The notes below the pieces were generated by a model. It was not told the DNA's origin. It saw nothing but the letters and a program-made list of their open reading frames with translations, and did no database searches. Below are positions 50,205-50,773 of a stretch of 50,773 bases of DNA, in pieces; position 1 is the first letter of the stretch; each line of letters begins with the position of its first letter. The position numbers and the translations under genes were made by a program. Where the stretch lies: the NCBI GenBank assembly GCA_017557625.1, contig JAFYYG010000053.1, positions 1 through 50,773 on the forward strand, given 5' to 3'. The DNA comes from Muribaculaceae bacterium (lineage in GTDB: Bacteria; Bacteroidota; Bacteroidia; Bacteroidales; Muribaculaceae).

Positions 50205-50773
50205 ATGGCAACAAAAATCAGACTGCAACGTCATGGTCGTAAAGACTATCCGTTCTATCCCATTGTCATCGCCGATAGCAGGGCACCACGAGATGGTAGA
50301 TTTATTGAAAGGATTGGTTCGTATAACCCAAACACTAATCCTGCTACAATAAGTTTAAATTTCGAGAGAGCTCTCTACTGGTTGAACTGTGGAGCTATTC
50401 CCACCGACACCGTTCGTAACATCCTCTCCCGCGAGGGCGTGCTCATGATGAAGCACCTCCAGGGTGGCGTGAAGAAGGGCGCTTTCTCTCAAGAAGAGGC
50501 TCAAAAGCGTTTCGACGCTTGGAAGGCTGAAAAAGACGCTAAGATCGAGGCCGTTCGCAATCAAGTTCGCGAAAACAAGAAGGCCGCTAACAAAGAGCGC
50601 CTCGCTGAAGAAGCTAAGAAGAATGAAGCCAAGGCTGAGGCCGTGGCTCAGAAGAAAGCTGAAATCGCTGCCGCTAAGGCTAAGGCCGAGGCCGAAGCCG
50701 CTGCTGCCGCAGCTCCCGCTCCTGCTGAGGAAGAGGCTCCCGCCGAGGAGACCGCTCCCGCTGCCGAAGCTCC
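50205..50773 (+). CDS. rpsP: 30S ribosomal protein S16 (C-terminus beyond window)
   Basis: The ATG at 50205 opens [18 protein letters not shown], the exact S16 start. [22 protein letters not shown] (in two parts: [11 protein letters not shown] and IERIGSYNP) and [20 protein letters not shown] continue the family match. After residue 85 comes a long Lys/Ala/Glu-rich tail, usual for Bacteroidetes S16, still open at the window edge (189 codons visible). It binds 16S rRNA in 30S assembly. Confidence 0.96.
   Translation, partial: MATKIRLQRHGRKDYPFYPIVIADSRAPRDGRFIERIGSYNPNTNPATISLNFERALYWLNCGAIPTDTVRNILSREGVLMMKHLQGGVKKGAFSQEEAQKRFDAWKAEKDAKIEAVRNQVRENKKAANKERLAEEAKKNEAKAEAVAQKKAEIAAAKAKAEAEAAAAAAPAPAEEEAPAEETAPAAEA

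Overview
The window is a chromosomal segment of a gut-type Bacteroidales bacterium, most likely Muribaculaceae or Prevotellaceae; the exact genus cannot be fixed from the sequence alone. The evidence is the promoter form (TTTG, about 19 bases, then TAnnTTTG) in front of many genes, TonB receptors with short-leader lipoproteins, BspA-like leucine-rich surface proteins, a type IX (T9SS) type B sorting domain, a streptopain-like protease, a DPP IV and a long-tailed ribosomal protein S16. No phage, plasmid or CRISPR module is seen. The only clear mobile element is the 3' end of an IS30-type transposase at the left edge.

Left part (1-9.1 kb): a TPP riboswitch controls an outer-membrane thiamine receptor and a PnuT/PnuC-type inner-membrane transporter. 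A second TonB receptor follows with two related lipoproteins. Next comes an ECF sigma factor unit with a one-TM protein and a Spy-like periplasmic protein. Middle left (9.3-21.9 kb): housekeeping genes ispE, grpE, dnaJ, an RluD-type pseudouridine synthase, a lytic transglycosylase and uvrA. Set among them is a compact four-gene unit: a PepSY-like lipoprotein, a radical SAM/SPASM enzyme, and two tandem small proteins with paired MYG motifs and acyl-carrier-protein-like C-termini. This unit is the best candidate for a little-described system.

Centre (22-26.5 kb): two genes share a duplicated promoter and a structured 5' leader of about 140 nt. One encodes a GYF_2-domain protein, the other a protein with a GC-repeat cysteine cluster translationally coupled to yidD. 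Two acidic lipoproteins follow. At 26.6-30.6 kb lie etfB, etfA and an acyl-CoA dehydrogenase. At 30.6-32.2 kb is a Fic AMP-transferase gene with a palindromic operator at its promoter, bracketed by two related hairpins.

Right part (32.3-50.8 kb): four large BspA-like surface proteins and a C10 cysteine protease, all ending in a two-repeat dockerin-like module. Also here are DPP IV, miaA (overlapping the protease gene by 4 bases), tRNA-Gln(CUG) and the start of rpsP. Many intergenic gaps carry short tandem arrays, mostly with an exact 7-base period but a different word at each locus. This recurring pattern is not explained by any standard feature type.
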